A stretch of 6,953 nt of DNA from assembly GCA_039033795.1 (NCBI GenBank), contig JBCCBY010000162.1, positions 1 through 6,953 on the forward strand, read 5' to 3'. Below are positions 1 to 6,927 of this stretch, one piece after another. Under the pieces are notes generated by a model, which worked only from the letters and a program-made list of their open reading frames with translations, searched no databases and was not told the DNA's origin. Numbering within the stretch: position 1 is the stretch's first letter; each line of letters starts with the position of its first letter. This DNA comes from Parvularcula sp039033795 (GTDB lineage Bacteria; Pseudomonadota; Alphaproteobacteria; Caulobacterales; Parvularculaceae). The translations under genes and the position numbers were made by a program.

Positions 1-1
1 C

Positions 2-664
2 TTTTTCGCCGACTACCAAGACATTCAAATTCCTGGGTCGTTCGGCGGTCAGGACGCCAATGGTAACCAGACGTTTGTCGGGGTCACGACCAATGCTGGT
101 GAAGCAGAATTCTTTGGGGTTGAACTCGAAGGATCCATGCTTTGGGCCGACAACCTGACCGGTGCGGGTGATACATTCAGCACAGCCTATAGTCTGGGTG
201 TGATCGATGCCGAATACACCGAGTTCGAAGCTTTGGTGAATGGTCAACCAACGGATGTTTCTGATCTCCGGGTTGTGCAAAACACACCCGAAACCACGGC
301 GAGTTTGACGACCAATTACACTCGGCCTCTCGCCGGCGGTGACCTAAGCGTTTTGACGGTCACGTCCTATCGCTCCGAGGTGAACCAGTTTGAGATCCCC
401 AACGCCTTCATTGATCAAGACAGTTACGCCCTGTTCGATGCCAGCATTGTTTGGAAGTCGGACGATGGACGACTGACCGTCGGCGTGCACGGCAAAAACC
501 TGACGGATGAAGAGTATCGCGTCGCGGGCTATAACTTCTTGGCGCAAAACCAAGACGGTAGCTTTATCGAACCATTGACATCGACCTTGGGGACGACGGG
601 GATTGCGACCTCCTTCTATGGTCCACCGCGACAGGTCTTTGCCACCGTTGAACTGAGCTTCTAA
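2..664 (+). CDS. TonB-dependent receptor, C-terminal part (5' truncated by window edge)
   Basis: This is the C-terminal 220 residues of an outer-membrane TonB-dependent receptor, the barrel protein that imports scarce or large substrates using TonB energy. The reading frame is open from base 2, so the first ATG in frame (137) is internal and not the start. Visible family features are alternating beta-strand patterns, a FFGVELEGS segment typical of barrel strands, NTPETTASL, the stretch DASIVWKSDDGRLTVGVHGKNLTDEEY (shown here only for its GKNLTDEEY core near the end), and a terminal RQVFATVELSF. The final Phe is the usual recognition signal for barrel assembly by BamA. The plug domain, TonB box and signal peptide lie outside the window. 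The substrate cannot be read from this part. The hydrolase and MFS genes that follow on the same strand suggest a shared uptake system. Confidence 0.93.
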   Translation, partial: FFADYQDIQIPGSFGGQDANGNQTFVGVTTNAGEAEFFGVELEGSMLWADNLTGAGDTFSTAYSLGVIDAEYTEFEALVNGQPTDVSDLRVVQNTPETTASLTTNYTRPLAGGDLSVLTVTSYRSEVNQFEIPNAFIDQDSYALFDASIVWKSDDGRLTVGVHGKNLTDEEYRVAGYNFLAQNQDGSFIEPLTSTLGTTGIATSFYGPPRQVFATVELSF

Positions 665-684
665 GCCAACCCACCTCCCCTGGT

Positions 685-695
685 TTGTGTCACAA
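685..695. repeat. Short odd palindrome TTGTG-T-CACAA between receptor and hydrolase genes
   Basis: An 11-base perfect inverted repeat (5-base arms, one central base) lies in the 79-base gap after the receptor stop. It could be a small protein-binding site or chance. The one-base centre and lack of a following T run argue against a terminator. It also contains the GTG at 687 that would be the alternative, less likely start of the hydrolase. Confidence 0.25.
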
Positions 696-732
696 GGCAC
701 AGTCCGGGGGCCACATCATCAGTTTCCCTCTC

Positions 733-736
733 GGAG
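733..736 (+). promoter_or_regulatory. Ribosome binding site (GGAG) fixing the hydrolase start at 744
   Basis: GGAG ends 7 bases before the ATG at 744, which is normal Shine-Dalgarno spacing. The GTG at 687 in the same frame has only pyrimidine-rich sequence upstream. It would also add 19 residues before a basic-plus-hydrophobic N-terminus that looks complete. The site therefore supports 744 as the start. Confidence 0.7.
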
Positions 737-743
737 TCGTGCC

Positions 744-1691
744 ATGGCGCGTGCGCTCATCGCTGCCCTCCTGATCATTGGAGTCGCCATCGGCGGCTAC
801 TCATCATACACCTACCACCTTGCTTCAAAACCGGGTGAACCAACAAAACACGGATCACCTCACCTGATGCCAGAGGATCGCTTTGTCGACGTTGCAGGAA
901 CAACGATCCGTGTCCGCGATGAAGGTCCGAAGGATGCGCCGACCTTGCTCATGTTGCACGGCTTTACGTTCAGCTTAGAAAGCTGGAACGATGTTGCAGA
1001 TGACCTTGTCGGCGAGTTTAGGGTTGTCCGCTATGATCTTCTTGGGCATGGGTTGAGCGGCCCTGATCCGCAAAAGCGTTATGCCCCCCACGAACGGGCC
1101 TCGTTTCTGGGTGAAGTTATCGAAACGCTGGATCTCAAAGACCCTGTGCTGCTGGGCAACTCATTGGGCGGTCTGGTGTCTTGGCGCTTCGCGGCGAACC
1201 ACCCTGACGATGCCCGTGCGCTTGTGCTTGTGAGCCCCGGTGCTTTCCCTTTTAACGGCGTCGGCAATGAGCCCGCCCCTGTGCCGTCGACGGTTCGTTT
1301 TTTTCTTCATTACCCAAACCAAGCCACCGTTCGCGCAACCTTCGACAGTGTGTATGGCGGCGGAACGGTGCCGTCAGAGGAACGTGTTGATACCACGCTC
1401 GCAATGATGCGGGGAAACGGGGACGCCTACGTCGCTTCATTGGAAGAGTTCACGCTCCCCGACCCAGAAGCCGACTTGATGAAACTGACGGCACCGACAC
1501 TCATTATCTGGGGATCGGAGGACGCACTCATTTCCCCGTCGGATGGCCCCAAGATGACCGCCCTTATTGCCAACGCCCGGTTGCTCACCTACCCCGGTGT
1601 TGGCCATGTCGCGCAGGAGGAAATGCCCGCGCGGCTCGCACAAGACATCAGGGAATTTTTGGATTCCTCCTTACTCGGAGTCACTGAGTGA
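744..1691 (+). CDS. Membrane-anchored alpha/beta-fold hydrolase
   Basis: A 315-residue alpha/beta hydrolase of the MhpC type; substrate unknown, but esterase, lipase or C-C hydrolase activity is possible. Residues 4-18 are strongly hydrophobic after Arg3, giving an N-terminal signal anchor or signal peptide with no lipobox cysteine, so the catalytic domain probably faces the periplasm (inference). The oxyanion-hole motif LHGFTFS is at 71-77. The nucleophile elbow GNSLGG at 138-143 gives Ser140. Asp260 (WGSEDA) and His288 (GVGHVA) complete the likely triad. Total length is ordinary for the family plus an anchor. The ATG at 744 is chosen for its GGAG site; a GTG at 687 would extend the protein by 19 residues. 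The stop overlaps the next gene by 4 bases, indicating translational coupling with the MFS transporter. Confidence 0.9.
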   Translation: MARALIAALLIIGVAIGGYSSYTYHLASKPGEPTKHGSPHLMPEDRFVDVAGTTIRVRDEGPKDAPTLLMLHGFTFSLESWNDVADDLVGEFRVVRYDLLGHGLSGPDPQKRYAPHERASFLGEVIETLDLKDPVLLGNSLGGLVSWRFAANHPDDARALVLVSPGAFPFNGVGNEPAPVPSTVRFFLHYPNQATVRATFDSVYGGGTVPSEERVDTTLAMMRGNGDAYVASLEEFTLPDPEADLMKLTAPTLIIWGSEDALISPSDGPKMTALIANARLLTYPGVGHVAQEEMPARLAQDIREFLDSSLLGVTE

Positions 1692-3034
1692 TCCAGCCAT
1701 CGACCGATGAAGAGCCGAGCGCCACCTATCGCGGTTGGATTCTTTCGGTCCTGATCCTGGTCTACACGTTCAATTTCATTGATCGCCAAATCATTGGCAT
1801 CCTCGCCATCCCCATCAAGGCAGAGCTCGGCCTCTCAGACACCCAGGTGGGGCTTATGTCTGGCCTCGCATTTGCTCTATTCTACACGTTTCTTGGCATC
1901 CCCATTGCGATGCTGGCCGATCGGCGAAACCGCGTCTGGATTATGACCATCGCCCTCACCGTTTGGTCTGGGTTCACGATGGTGTGCGGAACAGCACAAA
2001 ACTACGGTCAATTGTTTTTGGCTAGACTTGGCGTTGGCGTCGGTGAAGCTGGCGGCGTTGCTCCCGCTTATAGTCTTATTGCCGACTATTTCCCAAGCAA
2101 CCAACGGAGTCGTGCGTTGGCGGTCTATTCCTTCGGGATTCCGATCGGCAGTGCCATCGGCATCGTTTTGGGCGGCGTCCTTACCGCCTATTTTGATTGG
2201 CGATTTGCCTTTTTGATCGTTGGTGGTGCCGGGATACTGATCGCGCCTTTGTTGAAGCTGACCGTGCAGGAGCCGCAGCGAGGCCGGTATGATGCCGCGC
2301 CACCCACGGCGCCTCCCACCGATCTCGTGAAAGCGATCCAAGAGGTTTTCGCCACCTTGGTCCGAAAGCCAAGCTTTTGGGGGTTGAGCCTTGGCGCTGC
2401 TTTCTCCTCCATGATGGGCTATGGTCTGTTTTTATGGGTGCCATCCTTCTTGGTTCGGAGTTTCGGTGAAGACCTCCCGCTTTTCATGGGTTTCATGCCA
2501 GATGCTTTGATCCCCCCCGATCCAAGCCCCATCTTGTTCGCAGCATATTACTACGGCGCCATCGTGTTGGTGGGAGGGATCGCGGGAATTTGGCTTGGTG
2601 GTCTGCTCGCGGACAAATTTGGCGTTGAGCGTAAGTCTGCCTACGCTTTGGTCCCAGCGGCTGCTTTTGCTTTAACGGTCCCCTTCCTTGTTGTTGGTGT
2701 GCTGACCCCTTCGTTAGGGCTCGCGTTTATCGTGCTGCTGGTGCCGACCGCGCTCAGTCTTGTTTGGCTTGGCCCCGTCATTTCTGCCTTTCAGCATCTC
2801 GTACCACCGCATATGCGCTCAACAGCCTCCGCTATCTTTTTGTTTATCAACAACTTGATCGGAATTGGAGCAGGACAGACGGTGATCGGGCTTTTGTCAG
2901 ACGGTTTGGCAGCACGATTGGGTGACGAAAGCTTACGTTACGCGATTCTGTCCGGATGCAGCTTTTATGTCATTGCGGCCATCCTCATGGCACTGACGGC
3001 ACCGCGACTCGCCCAGGACTGGGAGCAAGCCTAA
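1688..3034 (+). CDS. Spinster-like MFS transporter
   Basis: A 448-residue inner-membrane major facilitator superfamily protein resembling the bacterial Spinster-like group. N-terminal hallmarks are FNFIDRQIIGILAIPIK (29-45), LSDTQVGLMSG (49-59), the motif A region GIPIAMLADRRNR (70-82) after the second helix, and RLGVGVGEAG (113-122) in the fourth. About twelve membrane helices are visible, with a central hydrophilic loop near 190-225 and a second-half motif A-like GGLLADKFG (304-312). A hydrophilic, proline-rich insertion around 260-282 sits between helices 7 and 8. The start is GTG, overlapping the hydrolase stop (GTGA), with GGAG 7 bases upstream. Position after a TonB receptor and an anchored hydrolase suggests it moves the hydrolysis product across the inner membrane. 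Substrate and direction are not determinable here. Confidence 0.92.
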   Translation: MIQPSTDEEPSATYRGWILSVLILVYTFNFIDRQIIGILAIPIKAELGLSDTQVGLMSGLAFALFYTFLGIPIAMLADRRNRVWIMTIALTVWSGFTMVCGTAQNYGQLFLARLGVGVGEAGGVAPAYSLIADYFPSNQRSRALAVYSFGIPIGSAIGIVLGGVLTAYFDWRFAFLIVGGAGILIAPLLKLTVQEPQRGRYDAAPPTAPPTDLVKAIQEVFATLVRKPSFWGLSLGAAFSSMMGYGLFLWVPSFLVRSFGEDLPLFMGFMPDALIPPDPSPILFAAYYYGAIVLVGGIAGIWLGGLLADKFGVERKSAYALVPAAAFALTVPFLVVGVLTPSLGLAFIVLLVPTALSLVWLGPVISAFQHLVPPHMRSTASAIFLFINNLIGIGAGQTVIGLLSDGLAARLGDESLRYAILSGCSFYVIAAILMALTAPRLAQDWEQA

Positions 3035-3156
3035 CTCCTGTGCAAATTGTTGTCTGTACGAGACGCGGATCCACAGCAGACGCCTGAATAGCTCTCACCG
3101 TGGTGGCGCGACGACGTTATCCATCCTTCAAAGGCAATGATATCGGTTTCACCTGA
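3035..3156. other. Convergent intergenic gap, no clear terminator
   Basis: This 122-base stretch separates the stops of the plus-strand MFS gene and the minus-strand tetR gene. It is where both transcripts should end. I see only a weak 4-base-arm hairpin (GTCT at 3052-3055 with AGAC at 3061-3064) and a six-base direct repeat AGACGC (3061-3066 and 3078-3083). Neither is followed by a T run in either direction. Termination may be Rho-dependent, or the two transcripts may overlap. Confidence 0.5.
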
Positions 3157-3789
3157 TCACACCTCATCCAAATAGCTGGCCAAATAGGCCACGCCCGCCC
3201 GCTTAGCTTCGCTCAACATTCCAGACGTGATTGTTCCGTTCTCGATCACAGACAGTGTAAAAATTAAATCAGTTATCTCGATGAAGTAAAAGAATGCATT
3301 CCTTATTTCTTCTGTATCGGGAATAGCAAAGTGCTCGTGGACCAGCTCAAACATGACGCGCCCGACCGCGCGATCATTGATACGATCTGCCTGTTTAATC
3401 TCAGGGGGCGCCTTACCGCCGATAAAGAGTTGGCGCGCTGGCGGATTTTGATCGTACACCTCTGCACCCACATCAATCAAATGTTCAGCGAGCGCTCGCC
3501 AAGTCTTCCGTTTTGACGCCAGCACCGGCTTTCTGTGGGCTTCAACGAAGACATCACTCAGCGATTTAGCGAGCGCAGCAAAAACGTCGTAGCGATTGGC
3601 AAAAAAATGGTAGGCTGAGCCTTCAGGGACATCAGCGCGTTCAGCGATATCGCGGAACGAGACATCTTCGATCGGTAATTCACAGAGCAAATCGTAAGCA
3701 GCACTTATCATTTTTGCGCGCCGCTCCCGACCGCGCGCTCTGGTCACGGATGGTTTTTTTCGACGACCGATAACCTGACGGTTGGCCAT
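3157..3789 (-). CDS. TetR-family transcriptional regulator, likely regulator of the agu operon
   Basis: A 210-residue TetR-type repressor. A long basic tail (residues 1-26, rich in Arg and Lys) precedes the TetR_N DNA-binding domain at about 27-75. The helix-turn-helix lies near 44-63, with SFRDIAERADVPEGSAYHFF followed by NRYDVFAAL. The C-terminal about 130 residues are the ligand-binding and dimer domain, for which no substrate-specific motif is recognisable. The start ATG is 2 bases after the aguA stop (TAG-CG-ATG) and has no obvious Shine-Dalgarno sequence, so translation probably depends on coupling to aguA. Being last in the agmatine operon, it is likely an autoregulator sensing agmatine or N-carbamoylputrescine. 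P. aeruginosa aguBA is likewise controlled by the TetR-family AguR, but orthology is not shown, so no symbol is given. Confidence 0.9.
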   Translation of the reverse strand: MANRQVIGRRKKPSVTRARGRERRAKMISAAYDLLCELPIEDVSFRDIAERADVPEGSAYHFFANRYDVFAALAKSLSDVFVEAHRKPVLASKRKTWRALAEHLIDVGAEVYDQNPPARQLFIGGKAPPEIKQADRINDRAVGRVMFELVHEHFAIPDTEEIRNAFFYFIEITDLIFTLSVIENGTITSGMLSEAKRAGVAYLASYLDEV

Positions 3790-3791
3790 CG

Positions 3792-4830
3792 CTAGGATGT
3801 TTGAGGTGAGGGCTGCTGCTGGGTGATGCAGTGAATACCGCCACCACCGATCGCTATATCGTTGATCTGTACCTGCACAACGTCCCTATCAGGATAAATG
3901 CGTTGATATGTCTCCACGGCCATAGGGTCACGATCATAACCATAACCAGGAACGATCACTGCACCATTGGCCAGGTACGAATTGATGTAGGAACTACAGC
4001 CTCCATTCCATCGGTCTTCGTGATAGATGCCCTCGTTGATAAATTCGAGTTGAAGCTTTCGCCCCTTGGCGTCCGTTTGGTTCTTTAAGGCATCTTTGTT
4101 CATCACCCCAACCGAATAGTGCGGATCCGTCGTATCTGGGTTGAGTTCCACCAAAACGCGGCCAGGTTCGATAAAAGCAGCAATGCCGTCGATATGCCCA
4201 TCAGTCTCCGTCTCTTCGGGGTCGCCGGGAATCCAAATCACCTTTTCGCCTCCTAGCGTTCGACAAAGCTCAGCCTCTACTTCCGTACGCGTCCAATGAG
4301 GATTTCTGTTTTTGTTGAGAAAACAAGACTCTGTTGTGATGATTGTCCCCTCTCCATCAACCGTGATGCCGCCGCCTTCCGCTATAAGGGGTGATGTATA
4401 ATTCTGTATTCCAATCGTTTCTAAAATAAGACCTCCCATTTTTTGCATCCTGGTCAAAGGGGTGGTACTTACCGCCCCAGGCGTTGAAGGTCCAACAGGA
4501 CCCCGCAACACCGCCATCATCATTGATCAAAATGTTGGGTCCAGAATCCCTCGCCCACGAATCATCGATCAGCGCCTCTATAACATTCACGTTCGTCCCG
4601 AGAAGGTGTCTGGCCGTGTCCAGGTGGCGTTGAGGAGTGAGGACATTCACCGTCTCGAACCGAGCAATCGTGTTGGCGACATTGGCATAGGCTTTTTGCG
4701 TGGCGCCGAGGTCTTCCCACATTCCATCGCGACTGGGCCACGCCATCCAACACGCATCGTGGTGGGTCCACTCTCCGGGCATATAAAAACCGTCTTTACG
4801 GGGATCTTCTGTCGGGATTTGAACAGTCAT
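3792..4830 (-). pseudogene. aguA: Agmatine deiminase (aguA), interrupted by a one-base frameshift
   Basis: Agmatine deiminase (EC 3.5.3.12; PAD-like, pentein fold) hydrolyses agmatine to N-carbamoylputrescine plus ammonia in the cytoplasm. As given, the frame from 4830 runs 157 codons to a TGA at 4357-4359. Homology leaves that frame after about residue 130 and continues in the +1 frame down to 3792. Skipping one base at the A6 run (4439-4444) gives a continuous 345-residue protein, the normal family length. In that repaired numbering, motifs are WARDSGP (92-98), TFNAWGGKY (114-122), AEGGG (150-154), TDGHID (210-215, His212), and the active-site GGGGIHCITQQQP with Cys334. The ATG at 4830 overlaps the preceding MFS stop (ATGA) and has GGTGA 4 bases upstream. 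The downstream half has no convincing start of its own. The good conservation on both sides favours a sequencing error or very recent mutation. Confidence 0.9.
4439..4444 (-). other. Homopolymer run (A6 on coding strand) carrying the aguA frameshift
   Basis: The coding strand reads GATGCAAAAAATGGGAGG here. With five A residues the codons would be Asp-Ala-Lys-Met-Gly-Gly, joining both conserved halves without loss of any residue. With the six present, the upstream frame goes out of phase. Lys130 is at 4443-4441 and the next in-phase Met codon is at 4439-4437, leaving base 4440 as the extra one. Confidence 0.85.
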
Positions 4831-5999
4831 GGGGTCACCAGTTCTTGTGGGGGCTCTGCTTTGGTACGGGAAAAGACAAACAACACGATCGAAGCCAAAA
4901 ACAAAGCAATTGATAGAGCGAAGACTGACGAATACCCCCCGCCACCAATAACCGTCGCAGCGATGGCTGGTCCAATGGCTGCCCCTAACGTCGAGGCGGT
5001 GGACCCCCCAGCCAAGGCACTGCCATCGCGATCAAGAGAGGCAAGAAACGCCTGTATATAGGGAAGACAAAAGGCCCAGGAAAACCCCATCAAGCAGTTG
5101 CCGACAAGATATCCGGTGAACGTTTGGGTAGCGATTAATACCACCAAACCGATCACCGCCAGACCGACGCCCCAGGCCAGAGGTGCCACAAAACCAAAGC
5201 GATTGCCCACAGCAACGATCGCAAATGCGCCAGGTATTCCCAACAGAGAAGCGATCAAAAGCGTCATCCCAATCGCCTGATCTGGCAAATCAATCGCAAC
5301 ACCATATCGCTCTGTGTACGTGAACTGTGCGTTGTTGGCCATCTCATAAACACCGAAACCAATGATGGCGGCCAATGAAGCGATAGAGAAAAGAACGCTT
5401 AATTCGCCGCGCTCCCTTGTTATCGTTCTGCGATCAGTGCCCGCATCATGCCGAGGCGCTTCCCCAGGCAGGCCGGGCGTGAGCCCCAGCGCCAGCAGGC
5501 CGGCGGCTGCAAACATAAAGTAAAGCCCGCTCGCGCCGATGTCTGCGGAGTAAACCGGTAAGAGGTAAAGACCAACGCCGCTCACAAAGAACTGAAGCGT
5601 CACAAACAACCCATAACCTCGTTCAAACGACGCAAATCGCGCAAACGCGGCGATCACGAGAACATACGCCGCGGTCGTGGCGAGGCCAGACAACACCCGC
5701 AGCGCAAAAAACAAAAATGATGGGCCAACCGTGTAGGCGGACAAAATATCCAGCACGATGGCGCAAGCAATAGCGACTGCCGCAACTGGGCGCGGCGGTA
5801 TGTGGTGCATACGCATCGCCATCAGAAGACTGATCCCTGCACCGCCGATCGAACCGAGCGATGAGAGCCAGCCCGCTTCCACCTCACTTAATCCGCCCTC
5901 GTCCACCAAAACACCCACGACACCGGGCAACAACAAAAGAGGAAGCAACATGATGGTGCCGATGGTCGAAAAGGCAAGATATCGAACGTAAAGCGCCAT
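4827..5999 (-). CDS. MFS transporter embedded in the agmatine operon (candidate agmatine/putrescine carrier)
   Basis: A 390-residue inner-membrane MFS protein with about twelve helices (roughly 8-32, 43-63, 70-90, 93-120, 130-150, 155-175, 203-223, 243-265, 270-290, 295-320, 330-352, 357-377) and a charged central loop at 176-200. It has no soluble domains. It is not closely similar to the Spinster-like transporter in the left block. Possible charged residues within helices are Asp84 and Glu219, of interest if the substrate is a cation. It starts 9 bases after the aguB stop and overlaps the aguA start by 4 bases, so it is co-translated with both enzymes. This placement suggests uptake of agmatine or N-carbamoylputrescine, or putrescine export; the sequence alone does not decide. 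The known lactic-acid-bacterial agmatine/putrescine antiporter AguD is of the APC family and not MFS. The Shine-Dalgarno site is weak. Confidence 0.88.
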   Translation of the reverse strand: MALYVRYLAFSTIGTIMLLPLLLLPGVVGVLVDEGGLSEVEAGWLSSLGSIGGAGISLLMAMRMHHIPPRPVAAVAIACAIVLDILSAYTVGPSFLFFALRVLSGLATTAAYVLVIAAFARFASFERGYGLFVTLQFFVSGVGLYLLPVYSADIGASGLYFMFAAAGLLALGLTPGLPGEAPRHDAGTDRRTITRERGELSVLFSIASLAAIIGFGVYEMANNAQFTYTERYGVAIDLPDQAIGMTLLIASLLGIPGAFAIVAVGNRFGFVAPLAWGVGLAVIGLVVLIATQTFTGYLVGNCLMGFSWAFCLPYIQAFLASLDRDGSALAGGSTASTLGAAIGPAIAATVIGGGGYSSVFALSIALFLASIVLFVFSRTKAEPPQELVTP

Positions 6000-6008
6000 C
6001 TCGTCAGG

Positions 6009-6893
6009 CTAACCAGCGGACGCCCGGGTGGTGCCATCAAGCGTCAAAAGTGGCCCATAAAGATCCGGACGACGATCCCTAAAGACCCCCCATTCTCGTC
6101 TCTGGCGCCGTATGGCTTCAAGATCAAAGCTTTGTACCAAGATGGTTTCGGAGCTACGATCGGCATTGACCAAGACTTCGCCAACTTGATTGGTGATGAA
6201 CGATGAGCCGTAAAACTCCAACTCGACGCCGGCATCACTCCGCTCCACACCAACGCGATTGGATGCAATGACGGGCATGATATTGGCGGCGGCGTGCCCG
6301 CGCATCACCATTTGCCAATGGTCCTTGCTATCGAGGTCTGGTTGGTACACCTCGCTTCCGATGGCGGTTGGGTAAAAAAGAAGCTCAGCGCCTTTCAAGG
6401 CCATGGCGCGCGCTGCCTCTGGAAACCATTGGTCCCAACAGATGCCAACGCCGATCCGACCGAATTGGGTATCAAAGGCTTGGAAACCCGTATCGCCAGG
6501 ACTAAAGTAGAACTTTTCTTCATAGGCCGGAAAGTCCGGAATATGACTTTTCCGGTAGTGTCCGGCGATCGTGCCATCGGCATCGATGATCACGACCGAG
6601 TTGTAGAACGCCACACCAGCCCGCTCGAAAAAAGACAACGGCAAAACAACGTTGAGTTCCTTCGCCAAGTCTTGGAAGGTCTTAAGAGTGGGCTGCTCAT
6701 TGATGGGATGCGCAAGTTCGAAATGGCGATTTTGTTCATCGATGCAAAAATAGGGTGTTTCGAACAGTTCTTGGAGCAAGATGATGTTTGCTTCTTGGCT
6801 CGCCGCCTCGCGAACCATTCTCTCTGCCTTCTGAACATTATCGCTAACATTCCAAGTACACGCCATTTGCGTGCACGCCACTGTGACCCGCAT
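6009..6893 (-). CDS. aguB: N-carbamoylputrescine amidase
   Basis: AguB (EC 3.5.1.53) hydrolyses N-carbamoylputrescine to putrescine, CO2 and ammonia, the second step of the agmatine deiminase route. The 294-residue length is typical for this branch of the nitrilase superfamily. The catalytic Glu-Lys-Cys set is visible: Glu42 in LLQELFETPYFC (39-50), Lys115 in HYRKSHIPD (112-120), and Cys152 in GVGICWDQWFPEAAR (148-162). Other family signatures are YEEKFYFSPGD (124-134), HWQMVMRGHAAAN (192-204) and a C-terminal RREWGVFRDRRPDLY (265-279). The start ATG at 6893 has a strong AGGAGG 5 bases upstream, so it is well supported. It is the first gene of the minus-strand operon and its stop is 9 bases before the MFS start. 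The adjacent aguA gene fixes the substrate assignment. Confidence 0.95.
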   Translation of the reverse strand: MRVTVACTQMACTWNVSDNVQKAERMVREAASQEANIILLQELFETPYFCIDEQNRHFELAHPINEQPTLKTFQDLAKELNVVLPLSFFERAGVAFYNSVVIIDADGTIAGHYRKSHIPDFPAYEEKFYFSPGDTGFQAFDTQFGRIGVGICWDQWFPEAARAMALKGAELLFYPTAIGSEVYQPDLDSKDHWQMVMRGHAAANIMPVIASNRVGVERSDAGVELEFYGSSFITNQVGEVLVNADRSSETILVQSFDLEAIRRQRREWGVFRDRRPDLYGPLLTLDGTTRASAG

Positions 6894-6898
6894 TCGAC

Positions 6899-6904
6899 CC
6901 TCCT
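6899..6904 (-). promoter_or_regulatory. Strong ribosome binding site (AGGAGG) of aguB
   Basis: AGGAGG on the minus strand (CCTCCT on plus) lies 5 bases before the ATG at 6893. It is the only full-consensus Shine-Dalgarno site in this operon; the following three genes have weak or no such sites and appear to rely on coupling. Confidence 0.85.
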
Positions 6905-6915
6905 CACGCGTTACT

Positions 6916-6927
6916 CAAGTTAACTCG
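6916..6927. promoter_or_regulatory. Candidate operator palindrome centred on AGTTAACT
   Basis: AGTTAACT (6918-6925) is a perfect 8-base palindrome. It extends imperfectly to CAAGTTAACTCG on the plus strand, with one mismatched outer pair. It overlaps the likely -10 region upstream of aguB, the expected place for a TetR-type repressor to act. It is shorter than most TetR operators and its link to this TetR protein is inference. Confidence 0.35.

Noticed and set aside
687..743. GTG at 687 as the hydrolase start
   Set aside because: No Shine-Dalgarno sequence upstream, and the added 19 residues precede a typical anchor start at 744 that has GGAG at good spacing.
1877..2341. 154-codon minus-strand open frame opposite the left MFS gene
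   Set aside because: Antisense shadow of a clear membrane protein, with no recognisable domain or ribosome site.
3052..3083. Terminator hairpin or repeat element in the convergent gap
   Set aside because: Four-base arms, no T run, and a single six-base direct repeat are within chance expectation.
4439..4444. Programmed ribosomal frameshift or transcriptional slippage in aguA
   Set aside because: Joining the halves needs a +1 shift or loss of one A. A6 is short for slippage, no stop codon or stimulatory structure sits at the site, and agmatine deiminase is not known to use frameshifting. An indel is simpler.
3792..4523. C-terminal half of aguA as an independent gene starting at 4523
   Set aside because: Its first 28 residues do not match the family and overlap the genuine N-terminal frame; no ribosome site precedes 4523, 4448 or 4439.
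4462..5061. 199-codon plus-strand open frame opposite aguA and the right MFS gene
   Set aside because: Lies antisense to two recognised genes, spans their boundary, and shows no protein-family signature.
4827..5999. Naming the right MFS gene aguD
   Set aside because: AguD denotes an APC-family agmatine/putrescine antiporter; this protein is MFS and its substrate is not shown.
6294..6923. 209-codon plus-strand open frame opposite aguB
   Set aside because: Antisense to a strongly conserved enzyme with full catalytic motifs; the composition looks like a complement-strand shadow.
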